DNA of 64,000 nt from Miscanthus floridulus (GCF_019320115.1 NC_089593.1:35411835-35475834), one strand, 5' to 3'. Shown: positions 22,085 through 35,323, numbered from the stretch's first letter. Notes: generated from the letters alone by a model not told the origin. A program made the numbers and translations.

Positions 22085-24152
22085 AATAAACGGATGTTAT
22101 AGTCAGGAAAAAAAAATTAGGAAACTAATATTACCTTTGCTAGAGTGTTCTCAAAGCTTTCTTCTTCATCTCTAATAATATCTTTGATCTTCTTTTCATT
22201 GTCTTTTAACTCAGGAAATACATCACCCATCAATTGGACAAAAACATTTACAAGCCTGTTCAAGAACATTATAATTTCAATAGTAAATCACATCAGCACT
22301 CTAAGGGATATGCATATTAAAAAAATTAAAGCAGAGCTGTTGATTGGATGTTTTATTAGAGACAGATCCATTTTCCAGGTTTAGTAGCATTACAAAGTAA
22401 TATATATACAATACATAGTGATATGGAGCATTAGCTATTTTATGTCCATACATGTATATCTAATATACTTAATACTGATGCTCAAATCCTAGAACTACTC
22501 CAAATACTGAACATATACTTATATGTTATTGCACCTTCATGACACATATCACAGCTCACAAATGCTACGGCACTGTATTTTTGAAAATATAACCCACTGC
22601 AGTCAGCAAGTGATTTATATGGGAAAATCTTTTTTTTCACAAAGAAAAGGAACCTATACATCTACCATCCATGAATTAATTATCATGTATCAACCTTCAA
22701 CCTCATTTCACCTCAATTTGATATTGATGTCAAATATAGTAAACATTTACAGAATATATGCTGCCAGTACTCAGTACACCCAAGAAATAGCAACCACCGA
22801 ATAAAAACTGGTGAATATATTTAGTAATTAATTGGTCCAAAATAAAAAAGGTAGCTTTCTTGATACTCAAGAATACAACATCCAGTAACAAATAGTGTTG
22901 TTTTCAATACGGAAGTGGAGGGCTAATCAACTTATCCATATAATCAAGTTACGGCAAATAAGATTGGCAAACAAAAGGCATTACTAAGTCTCCGAAAATA
23001 TATTCCAACCAGTAGAACTATCCTGGGGCAAGAATAAAATAAATACAACACCAGTACCTAAATAAACAACACTGGCAAAAAATGCATACCCTGAACCAAG
23101 AGTAAAAGTATCACAAGGCAGAAACTTTTGTGCACAAACATCCAAATCTTACTTTCAATTGAGTGCCTTACTTCACAATAAAACATTAGTAACTTTACCA
23201 ATTGTATAAAGAGCACAAAGCTTATCCTTGTCGTCATACCATATGGCAACATCCATTCCCTCTTAAACATATATTTGTAGCATTCCGTGTTCAAATAGAG
23301 TTATGCAAACATATTGTTCTAGATTAAAGGCCATGGCATATTACACAAATCAACGGCTTGTTTCTTACGAGCTAAAAAATCCTTGCTTTGCCTTCAACTT
23401 CTGATGACCAAAATGAACAGCTCGCCTAAGTATGCGCCTCAGAACCTACTCTCTTCCCTCATTACCTATAGATGGACTCATATTAAGAGGGGCAATACCA
23501 TTCTGCAATAGATAACAAAGCCCTAGAAGCATAATTGAAATTGGAAAAGGAAAAGTGTTTAAGAATGAGTTCACACACCAGGTTGAGAACCCATCAGCAA
23601 TAGCGAAAGAAAGGGTTCTTATGTGGTCAGCAACTACTCTGTAAGCCATATCAACTTTGCCAATATCATCAGAACCTACTTTACCAGAGTATGGCTGAAT
23701 TCCATCACAGCCAACTGCATTTACATGTTCGTACAAAATTATCAATGCATATCCATAGAATACGATATCTAGATGCACACCTGTGCATAAACATAAATAA
23801 AAGTAACTTGAAGTATGATGCATGCAGATGGGAAACATACTTGGTGGATGGCATCAAATATTGGCATGAATACATCTGTATCATAATTGCTCATTTTATT
23901 CTGAAGGATAGAAGTTAAACGCTCAAAGCCCATCCCAGTGTCCACATGTTTTGCTGGCAAAAGTCTCAATGTGCCATCCTGCCTCCCTATTGAACTGAAA
24001 TAAAACCACTACATCAGTACATAGAAAGAACTAACAAGGGAAGTATGAAATGTGGCACTGAGGATTGATAACTGCTTAAATAAGAGAGACAAAAGAATGA
24101 CATATTGACCTGAATGAATACAAGGTTCCATATCTCGATGCAAGTTGGATCA

Positions 24153-24275
<123 letters not shown>

Positions 24276-24687
24276 TCAATTGTTGTTATGAATCAATCCA
24301 AATAGAAAATAAAAATAATATTAAGACTAGTAACAACAAAACCTTTTTGTCCCAAGCACGTTGGGCTAGGCTAGAGATGAAACCCAACAGTAGCACGAGG
24401 AAAGAGTATAAAAAGAGGTAGGCCTACAATGCAAACGCTGTGACCAATAAACACATGCACTATACCTTGCAGCCGAAAGGCAGAACCTTTTCTTTCGGTA
24501 GATATTTCAACCAAATGTTCTTCGATTCAGTATCAGCAGCAAGACCAGATTTCTCATCACCACCAAAGTATGTGGCCATAAATTCTATCAGTGGGCAATT
24601 TATATACCTGTGAATACATGACATAGCAATCAGTAGGTCATAAAAGGTGGGAGGTATTATTTTTCATAAACCAGTTGGTAATTTGTA

Positions 24688-24836
24688 CCACCCTCTGTCC
24701 TAAATTATAGGTTGTTTTGGGTTTTTCTAGGTACATAGCTTTTGCTATGCACCTAGATATACCGTATGCCTGGATACGTAGTAAAAGTAGTGTCTCTAGA
24801 AAAGCCAAAACGACCTATAAATTGGAACAGAGGGAG
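24688..24836. mobile_element. Stowaway-like MITE in AlaRS intron 1, copy 1
   Basis: About 149 bp between TA dinucleotides; CCACCCTCTGTCCTAAATTA on the left mirrors TAAATTGGAACAGAGGGAG on the right. It is located between exons 1 and 2. Confidence 0.8.
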
Positions 24837-25864
24837 TACATATACAAATCTCCCATCATTTAATTTCCAGTTTATTTGCTACCGAAGGCTATACTATTTC
24901 AATAGACCATAGTACTCACTCCTGTATTACCTATTTATAACGGACTATAATCATTCAAAGTGCAATTTGATCATCACAATCAGCTCAGAAACACCATCAC
25001 TGAAACCATTACACAACAGACAAAAATAGAGCAGATTTCCTTTCAAATTTAAACAGATAGCCAGTCGATCAAATCAGACGGAAAATTTAGTATGCTTCTT
25101 TATGAATTTGTGGGAATTTCAGCTCTAAACAACAATTCTCTATCACAAAAGTTCCAAATCGGTACATGGATAACAAAAAAAAAAGTCCATCTTGTTATTA
25201 TCTCTCATATTCATATAATCATATAAGAGTCCAGAAAATGCCTCTGACCATTGGAGTACCAGATCACCACACAAATAAAAACCCCACTTTAATCATCCTG
25301 TTGTCTACCAAATCATTGAAACCCTGAAATACGACTAAAACCATGTTTCGTGCACTGGCCCCAACTTCCTTACCATAAGCTGCTCCCCCTAAATCTATCT
25401 GCAGCCTCGAACAATCTCATGGAAATCCAACTCACTAGCCTCCCTCAAAGCAATCAACACCTCAATTAGAATGAATGGGCAGCAAAGGAGTACGTACCTG
25501 GGTGAGAAGCTCCAGGCCCATCCGATGGCCTCCCCTTGAAGTAGTCCCCGAAGGACCAGTTCCCGAGCATCTCGAAGAAGGTATGGTGGTAGTGTCCTTG
25601 CCCACGTCGTCGATGGTCGTTGTGCTTCCCGCCGGCGCGGATGCACTTTTGGGTGTTGCAGGCACGGCGCAGGCGGCCGAGCGGCGAGTCCGGCGCCGCC
25701 GTGCCGAGGAAGACCGGCTTGTACTGGTTCATCCCGCGTTGGCGAACAGCAGCGTGGGGTCGTCGACGGGGACTACGGGACTCGAGGGCCACCTCGTGTG
25801 TGCCTGGACTCGAAGAAAGTGATGACTGCTCGCGGACCCGCAGGGCCGACCACGCCGGCGCCAT

Positions 25865-28039
25865 CGGAGGCGGGGCGGCGGCTGCGGCTGGGGAAGATGA
25901 GGATGAGGACGATGATGAGGAGGTCGGATGGCGGCGGCGGGCAAAACCCTAGCTTCGAGATAGAGAAGACGCGAGCAGGCGGCACGCGCGTGAAGGGACA
26001 GCACGGTCAGCATCCACCCATTGAGGCCCCGTGTGGCAAGGACAATAAATAATCACAAATTGAGGCTTCGGATCCCTGCTCCTCTCGGCGCTGAGCGGCG
26101 GCGGCGCTTTGCCTGCGCCCTGCGCGATGCGCGAGGCGGCGCGAGTGAGGAACGGGAGGGCTCGGGTCAGGACTCAGTCGAGGCGGAGGTGGGCACCAGG
26201 CGCGAGTGAGGCGGAGGAAGGGAGGGGCTCGGGTCAGGACAAAGGTGCGCACCACCTTGGCGCTGGCGGCTGGCGCGCAGCCGCCGAGGCCGTCTGGCGG
26301 GCACCAGGCGCGGTCGGGATTTGGGGGCGAGGGGCGAGCTCCAACGGACCGACTCTCGGCGAGGCGAACAGGGGACCTGTGGGGGCTGGACGCTGGTGGC
26401 TGCGGCAGTGCGGCCTGGGGCTGCGGCTGCGGCTGCGGCTGGGAACCCTAACAATGTTGAAAGTGCCAGCTGGGGAAGGCCGAATGGAGTCAAGGGGGCA
26501 CCTAAGTGGGCTGGGCCCAGCCCACAGAGGCTTGAGCTCTGGGCTGCTGAGCCATTGGGATCAGGAACCTCAAATACGGTATTCTATAATGGGAACGTTC
26601 TTGCTAAAATATAGGATGCGCGAAAACGGTCGTTAAATAGTTCATCCGAATTTGTTCCCGTTTCTACTAAATTTTTCCCACGAAATTTTCTGTTTTCATT
26701 TTTTCCAAGTAAAAGAGTATTCGATCATTCGTACGGCCCAGGTGGTACGAGATTTTCCCATACACTTTTCATCCCTATGGGAAACCATATCCAGTGTTTG
26801 ATTCATAGGACAAGGAAAATAGAGAAGGAAACGGAATAGGGAAATGCACTCAACATTTCCCAGTGATTCTATCCCACCGGTGAGGGTGGGTTACGAGCAG
26901 GATATCCATGACCAACAACGGCGGTCCTCGACAAAAAGAAGGTCGACCTTTGTGAATAGAACCTATGGTGCAGCGAGCCAATGAGGTTTGCCTAGGGGGC
27001 ACCGTGAAGGAGCTCGATCTCGGCAACACAGAGAGCACGCGGCCAAAAGGAGCTCTATCTCAGCGACATGGAGAGCATGCGGCCCGAATCTGTGGCTTGA
27101 TTTGTACGAGTAGGACAAAGGAAGACGACGGGGGTTGGACATCGGAGGAAGACAACGAGCTGTCGCTGGGGCTAACCTTGACTCACATGCGCCAGAGCTA
27201 CCGACGAGCCGTCACTAGGGTTGACCTTGACTCGCAAGCGCCAGAGCTGCCACCTCGCATGCCCGGGAGATGTCGGAAGCCACGCTCGATTCGTGCGCGG
27301 TCAGGCCGCTTCGCCGCGTAGACACCTGAAACGTTGCTCGCACTCTCATGAAGGCACCGAGAGATGCCCGCTAGATGCCATTCGCCGCTCACCTCGCGAA
27401 ACCTACGTGCGTGCCTACGACCTTGCGGCTTTGAATGGACACACATGGACTAAGACAAGACCCGATGAAAAGATAAGGCCCTCCACACTATATGCCTTGA
27501 GTGATGCCCAAAAGAGAGAGAGAGAGGATTGTAGCATCACTCCTCCCAATACAACTAGCACAGTGCCGGCAAAATGGGGAGCGGCACACCTACTTGCGTC
27601 GATGTCCGCTCGATGCCCGTTAGTAAAATATATTATTTTCTATGGCAAACCGTGCTCCCCAGGTGTGCATGTTGGGAAAAGAGCCAGAGAGGATAGAGCA
27701 AGACTACAAGAGGAAGGCGTCGTGAATCTGTTTTTTATTTCTTTTTTTTACTCTGTGGGTCCCACAAAACAATGGCATCGGTTCCAGTATATATAGAACA
27801 CTGCAGCTATGTAGGATTGATGCCTTCTCTTGACGTGGTGGCCCAATTTTTGTAGCATCACTCCACATTCTGGAGGACCTAACCATCTGATTGGTTGGAA
27901 GGATTGACGAGGACGAGACGGGGTGAACCCATTCTTAACGGTGTTGGTTCGCAGGCAAAGAGGGATGGGTCCGTCCCTGAGATGATATTCGCTCAGATTT
28001 GGGTCGGCCCGGGTCCCTCAAAATCGAGGGACGGGGTCG
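25865..28039. promoter_or_regulatory. AlaRS upstream region, copy 1
   Basis: The first 150 bases hold the reading frame of the longer, organelle-targeted start (degraded here by indels). Further upstream lie GC-rich DNA, a telo-box-like AACCCTAA (26444-26451) and an 18-bp perfect palindrome made of site-II motifs, TGGGCTGGG-CCCAGCCCA (26507-26524). Telo boxes with site-II elements are known from plant promoters of translation-machinery genes. Beyond about 26.6 kb the sequence is AT-richer with no supported gene. The transcription start cannot be placed. Confidence 0.55.
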
Positions 28040-28957
28040 TGTAACACCTCTGGTGTTTTGACCTAATACTAAAATTTGACATGTCATCATGTGCATTGCA
28101 AAGCATTCATATAGTATAAAGTTTTGAATGCATTCACTAAATAAGGTTTATTTCATAATGTTATTTCATGTGATGTGTTTCAAAAACCCTAAATACAGAT
28201 CATGACCACAAGGGTCAAATTTCATGTGTTCATGTGAGGCCATGTGTCATTTGACTCAAATAACCCTAATGGGCCATGTTGCTGGTCAAAAATCAAAATT
28301 TGAGTAAAAGGAAGACAAATCAAATTTGAATTCACATTCAAATCATAAAGTCCTTTTTGCCCCTTTTAATAATTCAAAATCCATGAGGAATTTGGGGTTG
28401 AGGCAAAAAGCAAGTTGGAGATTACTTTATAAGGATCAACTTTGGTATTCAAAGTTTTTCAAGTTTACATACAAAATTTGGAGTAATTTTGAAATGATTC
28501 AAATCTTTAAATGTACCCCAAATGTGAAATTCAAAATGGAGGCAGAATTTGAAAATGTTTCTTAAATCAAAGTTGTAGTACTTGAAAAGTTGAGCAACTT
28601 TCATTTTTGGAGATTTTCAACTTCTTTAGAAAATTTCTGAGTAATTTGAAAAATAGACTCAGTGGCAGTTCTGTAATTAATGCAAAATTTAAAAACTACA
28701 TCGCCGCTCACCGCCGGCGCCACGCAGTCTGCTTGCCGCCGACCTTCTCCGCCGCTTTCACGCGCTGACACGCCAATCACCATGGCGAACCCGCCCGTGC
28801 GTTGGCGACACCGGACGCCTTCTTCCGGGCTATAAATAGCCACCGTCGCCGCCGTCGCTTCCATTCCTTCCCTCTGCTCTGCTCCGCCACCACGTAGCTC
28901 CGCCGCTCGCCGTAGGCCTCGTCGAGCCGCGTCTGTCGTTCCCAGCTACGTCAACGC
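28040..28957 (+). mobile_element. Truncated TGTAACACC LTR-like sequence, copy 1
   Basis: Starts TGTAACACCTCTGGTG, a beginning shared by long LTRs of grass Gypsy elements (Tekay/Del-like; inference). It has a TATA box TATAAATA at 28831-28838 followed by a pyrimidine-rich leader. The sequence is cut at 28957, the duplication junction; the full version continues in copy 2 past 61893. Confidence 0.6.
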
Positions 28958-29640
28958 GACATTCTTGACATGATAGGCATCTGATGGATCTAAAAAGAAT
29001 AACTATCGCTGATGAAGATCAACAACCAACTGTCACTTCCGAGGCTTGGCCTCGATCCATACTCGCGAGCTTAGCCCCGAGTTAACTGACAACTACTAAT
29101 GGAACCAAACGACACCGACTCGCTGCATGATAGAATAGATAGGATATATGAATAATTATGATATATCTAGAGATATGAAACCCTAAGAAGCAAGCAATTA
29201 GATGCGAAATGGAAACGAGGGCTTGCTACCTGACGAACCGATGAATCGATGAGAAAAGGAACAAATCGGGGAACCACCGGTTGGCACTTCAAGGCTAGGG
29301 TTAGGGTTGCGGCGAGATTCGATGGCCGAGCAATACAATGAGGGCATGAGCTGGGCGGCGGCGCTAAGCTAGGGCATGGGAGGCAGCACTGGTGCAGTGG
29401 CGTGGCTAGCTGCTGGCGGATGGAGGAACTCCGGCACGGCGGCTGGGCAAGGCGCATGGGGCGAGCGACGACACGGCTGTAGGTAGGCAGCGTGGAGCAG
29501 AGGTGTGGGCAGTGGTGGCACGGCTATGGTGGCTTGACTGTGGGTAGCAGCACAGAGTAGAGTGCAGGCAGCGGCGGCTCGGGATGGCGAAGACGGCGCG
29601 GATGCGGCCTTAGGTCACGGCGGCTGGATTATATGGTGGC
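28958..29640. other. Unclassified segment right of the duplication junction
   Basis: This is present once in the window. It has no supported gene; the open frames have no domain. It contains CTAGGGTTAGGGTTG (29295-29309) and short GC-rich stretches. It separates the truncated LTR of copy 1 from the 3' part of the Copia element, where a 3' LTR would be expected but is absent. Confidence 0.5.
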
Positions 29641-30325
29641 CCCTGATGAGACAGAAAAGGAAACGAAGAGAAAGTCTTGAAACCGCATGTTTTCTACTGA
29701 CCGGATGCTCCGATGGCAGCGACCGACGCTGTCACCCAGCATCCAGTTGATTCTAGAGAGGTCCAAAACCCCTGGAATCACGATCGAACGCGTCCGGGGA
29801 ACCCCGACCAAACATAGCCAGAGTCCGGTGCAAGTAGTCTCCTTCATCTTCGATCGATCGGACGCTGGATCACCATCTGACCGGACGCTGGGAAAGCACA
29901 GTTTTAGCATCTGGTCACTCCTTCTCAACAGAGTTCACCTCCTATGAACTGACCGAACGCTGGACATCAGAGTCTAGTGCAGCGTCCGGTCTCCTATTTT
30001 CTAGCAAATCTTCAAAGTCCTTCATGCTGCCTGTTCCCATGAAGTCCCAACTTTAGTAAGATCTAAATAAACACCAATTGGGACTGATGTGAGTGACCTC
30101 TCTCAAACCATCAAATTTTCAAAATATTTTGCCTTAGGCTATAATTCTTTTTAAGAAAATAGGCAATAAGAGGGCAATTGAAGATAAACGACAAAGCAAC
30201 ATTTATGCATATGCAATGCAATACTTGAAAGTAAATCTAGTTGCTTGTCAAGTTTGATCCAAGGTTAAGCTTCTTCACACGCTTTCGGCGGTTATCTTAA
30301 CCATGTTAGACAAGCCCTATATGCA

Positions 30326-31405
30326 TTACCATAAAGAGTAAACATGTTGTATATTATAATGCAATGCAAGGGACAACACAAGCTTATTTTTAGTGAAGTT
30401 ACTAAAATCAAGAACATTGAGCTCATTCTGCAATCGACAAAAAGTCGCCTCATCTAGCGGTTTAGTGAAGATATCCGCCAATTGATCCTCAATCCTTACA
30501 CCTTCTAATGAAATATTATTCTTTGCAACATGATCTCTAAGAAAGTGATGGCGGATATCATGTGCTTGGTGCGTGAGTGTTGAACCGGATTATTTGCAAG
30601 TTTTACCGCACTTTCATTGTCGCACAAAAGAGGTACTTTTTCTAGAACTACACCATAGTCTAGCAAAGTTTGTTTCATGTAAAGTATTTGTGCACAACAA
30701 GCACTCGCAGCAATGTATTCTGCTTTGGCGGTGGACAAAGCCACACTATTTTGTTTCTTGGAGGACCAAGACACAAGTGATCTACCAAGCAAATAGTACC
30801 CTCCAGATGTGCTTTTTCTATCCACTTTGCAACCGGCATAATCCAAATCGGAATAGCCAACTAATTCAAATATAGCTCCTTTGGGATACCAAAGGCCAAT
30901 GCTTGGTGTGTGCTTAAGATACCTAAGGATTCTTTTAAACGGCAATTAAATGAGTTTCTTTAGGATTAGCTTGAAATCTAGCACACATGCACACACTAAA
31001 CATGATGTCGGGCCTAGATGCGGTTAAAATAACAAGCTACCAATCATAGAGCGGTAGAGAGTTTGATCAACCGTGTTACCTCCCTCATCTAGGTCGAGAT
31101 GTCCATTAGTTGGCATTGGTGTCTTGATTGGTTTACATTCATCCATCTTGAATCTCTTGAGAAAATCATTTGTATATTTCTCTTGAGAGATGAAAATCCC
31201 TTCTCTCATTTGCTTGACTTGAAAACCAAGAAAGAATGTAAGCTCTCCAATCATTGACATCTTCGAACTCCGTCGACATCAATTCACCAAACTATTTGCA
31301 AGAATCTTCATTTGATGATCCAAAGATGATATCATCAACATACACTTGACAAATGAAGATGTGCCCATCAAGCTTCTTGGTGAATAGTGTGGTGTCAACC
31401 TTCCC
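30326..31405 (-). pseudogene. Copia reverse transcriptase C-terminal part and RNase H
   Basis: The catalytic YVDD box of reverse transcriptase is encoded at 31331-31342, followed by the ELTFFLGFQVKQ segment (31260 onward). RNase H shows SDLDYAGCKVDRKSTSG near 30850, the LSTAKAEYIAAS region, and a continuation after a frameshift near 30550 to a stop at 30326-30328. An in-frame stop follows shortly after YVDD. The N-terminal RT (fingers and first palm part) is absent: sequence just right of 31425 is the integrase-RT linker. A deletion of several hundred bases is inferred. Confidence 0.88.
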
Positions 31406-31424
31406 AAGGTGGATCAATTATTTG

Positions 31425-32341
31425 TTACATCATCTTCATCATCTTTAGGGCTTGATGTCTCTGCCAACTGGAATGTTCTTCATAGCCTCCCTCAATGGTC
31501 ATCACCTCAATCATCAAGATTCTCATGTGCTCCTTGGTAGACTTTAGATTCATCAAATTCCCAGTCATATGTTTCTTCACCAAGCCGGTGGCATGATTAA
31601 ATATTCTATATGCTTTGGACTTTGATGAGTAACCAACAAGAAAACCAATATCACAACGTCTTGTGAACTTCCCGAGGTGTTGCCAGCTTCTTGTAGATGT
31701 AGCATTTGCAACCAACACCCTTAAAGAAGGAGGACGTCCGGCTTCTTTCCCATTGAGCAACTCATAAGGTGTCTTGCCAAGGAACTTTTGAAGGAATAGG
31801 CGGTTGGATGCATAGCATGCGGTGTTGATAGCTTCCGCCCATAGAGCTTCGGGGTGTTGTACTCATCTAGCATTGTTCTTGCAAGAGTGATCAATGTCCG
31901 GTTCTTTCTCTCAACTACAATACCATTTTGTTGAGGAGTATATGTTGTGGAGACCTCATGCTTGATCCCAACTTCATCACAATAGGCTTCTATGTTTGTG
32001 TTTGTCAAATTCTTTGCCGTTGTCACTTCTAATCTTCTTGAGCTTCACTTCAAATTCATTTTGTGCCTCTCTTGGTAAACTTCTTGAAGCAAGATGCAAC
32101 TTCAGATTTGTCCATGAAGGAAGAATAACCCAAGTGTAATCTTGAATAGTCATCAACAATCACAGGACATAAAGATTTCCTCCAAACTCTTGTATGTTGT
32201 TGGTCCAAATAAGTCCATGTGAAGGAGTTCTAGCACTCTTATGGTTGACATGAAAGCTTTTGTTGGATGAGTATTTGCAACTTGCTTGCTGGCTTGACAT
32301 GCACTACAAAGCTTGTCCTTCTCAAACTTCACATCCTTCAC
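31425..32341 (-). pseudogene. Copia integrase, frame-broken
   Basis: Pieces in order: the zinc-binding end CSACQASKQ; the first catalytic Asp in LHMDLFGP; the second in SDNGKEF; the Glu in QQNGIVVERKNRT; and a C-terminal segment containing FTRRCDIGFLVGYSSKSK, typical of Copia integrases. Adjacent pieces sit in different frames (breaks near 32155, 32000 and 31740), so no complete enzyme can be made. The function would be insertion of the reverse-transcribed DNA into the genome. Confidence 0.88.
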
Positions 32342-32526
32342 CCGCTCACCAAATCATTCTTCATTAGCTTTCTTGAGTGAGCTCATCCCAACATGAGCAA
32401 GTCTTCTATCCCATAGCCACCCAAGTGTTGTTTTGGTGAATAGGCATGTTTTCAAGTTAGCATCTTCAGAGGTGAAAATCCACTAAGTATAGGTTGTTGT
32501 ATCTAAATCCTTTGAATATCACTTGA

Positions 32527-32841
32527 TCAATCATCCTTCTTAGATACAACAACTTCCTTCTTGGTGAACAAGCATTGGAAGCCAAGATCACACAATTGTC
32601 TAACGGATAGCAAGTTGAAGCTCAATGAAGCAACATAGAGCACATTTGAGATAGAATGATCATTTGATATTGCCACTTTGCCCAATCCTTTAACCTTGCC
32701 CTTAGAATTATCTCCAAATGTGATTTTTTCTTGTCTATCTACTTCTTCATCTAGTGAGGTGAACATACGAGGATCACCGGTCATATGTTGTGTGCAACCA
32801 CTATCAATAACCCAATGACTTCCACCTGTCTTGTAGTTCAC
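32527..32841 (-). pseudogene. Copia aspartic protease fragment
   Basis: A 104-residue frame containing the WVIDSGCTQHMTGD active-site region (catalytic Asp about residue 13), followed by the KGKVKGLGKVAI flap-like segment, as in plant Copia proteases that process Gag-Pol. It lies directly downstream of gag and upstream of integrase. Confidence 0.9.
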
Positions 32842-32989
32842 CTACACACAAGAGATCAAGCTTTAGGAACCCAAACTTGTTGAGGGCCCTTCACCTTCTC
32901 AACAAGTGACTTTGCAACCCAAATTTTCTTAGGCATATTCTTGTTGGGAGGGACCTAAGAACATCACTTTCATCTTTCCACTAGAATCA

Positions 32990-34599
32990 TTTCTAAGCAT
33001 GTAGTGAGCATTGAAGGCAAAAGGGTCTAGCATGCTTGGGCAAGGGTTGTGGTGGTGGAGTTTGGCACTCATGAGCAAAGTGGCCTTCTTGTCCACACTC
33101 AAAGCATCTCTTTGGCTTTGGCTTTGGCTTTGATTGTTGTTGTTGAGCTTGAGGCCTTCTTCTCTTTGTTTGCCTTGTACCCAATGCCACTTCTATCCAT
33201 CTTCATGATAGTGTTCATTAGAAGCTCACTTTGAAGATGCTTGCCTCCAGTGAACTTGCTCAATCCAATCTAAGATGCTCCTTTCCAACTTGAGCTTCTT
33301 GTTCTCTTCCTTGAGTGCATCACTACTTTTATCTTCCTTGAGTGCAACATTGTTTCTCTCTTCCTTGAGTTTCTTGTTTTCTTCTTTTAGCTTCTCATTC
33401 TCAAGAATCAAGTCACCATCATGATCAAGAGTTTCTAGCACAATGGTGTTGTTGATTTTGAACTCTTCAAACTCTTTCTTTAGCTTTTCATTGTCATGCT
33501 TGAGCTTGACATACTCATCATAGTCATTGCATTCAACCACTTGCTTGCCTTTGCCACTAGATCCTTGCTCAATGCTCTCATCAATTAAGTCATCACATGA
33601 TGTAGCTATATCAATCTTAACAACATCGTTAGTAGCATCATGTGGCTCATTGGGTAAAAAATCTTGAGCAATAACAGGATTGTCATGATTAATCTAGAGA
33701 GTAGTATATTCATCTTTTAGCTTGTTATGGCTAGTGATGAGCTCTTTGTGCACCCACTCAAGTTTATCATGTTTATCTTTAAGCTCTTTCTTAGAAGATT
33801 TGAGCTCCTTGAGTTTGGATGACATAGCATCATTTGCTTCTCTAAGCTCAACACTAGCCATTTCGGCTATCTCATATTTAGCTAAAAGAGAATCATTCTT
33901 AATCTCAAGCTTTTCATTTTTAGCTCTACTCTTTCTAATGATCTTAGTGTATTGATTTATCAATTTAACAAGATCATCATAAGAAGGTGATTCATATTCA
34001 TCATCATAACTATCACTATCATCATTGCTAGCATGTTCATCACCACTACTATCATCATTTGATACCTTGCGATCACCCTTGGCCATAAGGCATAGGTGTG
34101 TAGGGGATGATGGCGGTGGTGGTGGTGAAGATGATGAAGAGTCAATAACAATGGCGACTACCTTCTTGTTGTCACTATCATCATCGGATGAGCCACTAGA
34201 TGAATCAATGTTCGTGAGCCAATCACCGATGATGTATGCCTTTCCACTTTTCTTCTTCTTGTGGAAGTCCTTCTTGCCATCTGTCTTCTTATATGGCTTG
34301 TTTTTCTTCGTCTCATCTTCTTCTTCATTGCTTGAGTCATCTTTCTTGCCCTTGTACTTGTTCTTGTACTTATCTTTCTTGGGCTTTGTGCATTGATGTG
34401 CTAGATGACCAAGTTCTCCACAATTGTAGTAATCCATCTCGGAGATTGGCTTTCTTCTAGAGCTTGTGAAGAACTTCTTCTTGCCATCGAACTTGATGCC
34501 ACTCTTGTTGAGCTTCTTTAGCATCTTGGCAGTTCTTTTCACCATGAGAGCAAGGCTTGCATCAATCAACTTCATCATCACTTGAGCTCTCATACTCAA
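32990..34599 (-). pseudogene. Copia gag middle and C-terminal parts, copy 2
   Basis: This matches 130-1735 of copy 1. The main frame (34599-33694) carries the same degenerate knuckle, with the Tyr codon at 34429-34431 in place of the first Cys, plus the acidic and coiled-coil segments; a stop near 33692 separates it from a second frame piece (33540-33226). The intact knuckle CFECGQEGHFAHEC lies at about 33070-33115. Relative to copy 1 there are +1 changes near 32950, 33020 and 33150 and small deletions near 33270, so the C-terminal gag is more broken here. Confidence 0.85.
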
Positions 34600-34726
34600 G
34601 CCTTGCTTTGCCCTTCTCTTGGCTAGCTTTGAATGCTAAGTATTTTTCTTTCTTCTTAGTAGAGTATGAGCCATCTTGTGGTGTGATGTGCATGTACATC
34701 TCATGAGCATTGATCTTTTCCAAGAT

Positions 34727-35218
34727 TTATGTTGGTGTAGTGGTGGAAAGATCATCTTGATGAAGCACGGTCACAATATGCCCATATTTATCAATGGGGA
34801 GGACACTCAAGATCTTTCTTACAACATCAAATGGTTGCAGTTGAGTGAGTCCAAGCCCATTGACTTCCTCTACAAGAACATTCAAGCATGAATACTTTTC
34901 ATTAGCACATTCTTTGGGAAGCATCTCAAAAGAGTTAAGCTTTTTCATGACAAGATGATAGCGTTCCTTATGCTCACTCTTTGTTCCCTCATGGAGCGCA
35001 CAAACGTCCAACCATAGTGCATGGGCGTCTTTGTGGTTCCTCACTTGGTTGAACACATCTTTGCAAAGACCTCTAAAGATGGTGTTTCGAGCCTTTGCAT
35101 TCCATTCTTCGTAATTCACCTCATTGCCTTGTAGGTGTGTAGCATCCCGAGGTTTTGGGAAGCCTTGTGAGGCGACTCTAAGTATTCCAACATCTAGAGC
35201 TTCTAAATACGCCTTCAT
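34727..35218 (-). CDS. Copia gag N-terminal part, copy 2
   Basis: A 163-residue frame identical in translation to 1861-2352 of copy 1, with the UBN2-like gag features described there. Between this frame and the middle gag there is the shared frame break plus one further A not present in copy 1 (near 34718), so the halves are separated by two shifts. Confidence 0.85.
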   Translation of the reverse strand: MKAYLEALDVGILRVASQGFPKPRDATHLQGNEVNYEEWNAKARNTIFRGLCKDVFNQVRNHKDAHALWLDVCALHEGTKSEHKERYHLVMKKLNSFEMLPKECANEKYSCLNVLVEEVNGLGLTQLQPFDVVRKILSVLPIDKYGHIVTVLHQDDLSTTTPT

Positions 35219-35323
35219 GTAGATTTTCCAATATGGAAAATCATCCTCCTCAAAGATAGGAAGAGGTCCATCCCCGTGAGATATCTTTCTCTAGGCGGTT
35301 AAGCCTAAATATGTGAGCACGAG

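Noticed and set aside
27198..27796. 191-residue plus-strand frame upstream of AlaRS considered as a divergent gene
   Set aside because: Broken into different frames in copy 2 (60197-60646), no domain, and codon pattern not protein-like.
29295..29309. CTAGGGTTAGGGTTG considered as interstitial telomere repeat
   Set aside because: Fewer than three units; too short to be more than a telo-box-like coincidence.
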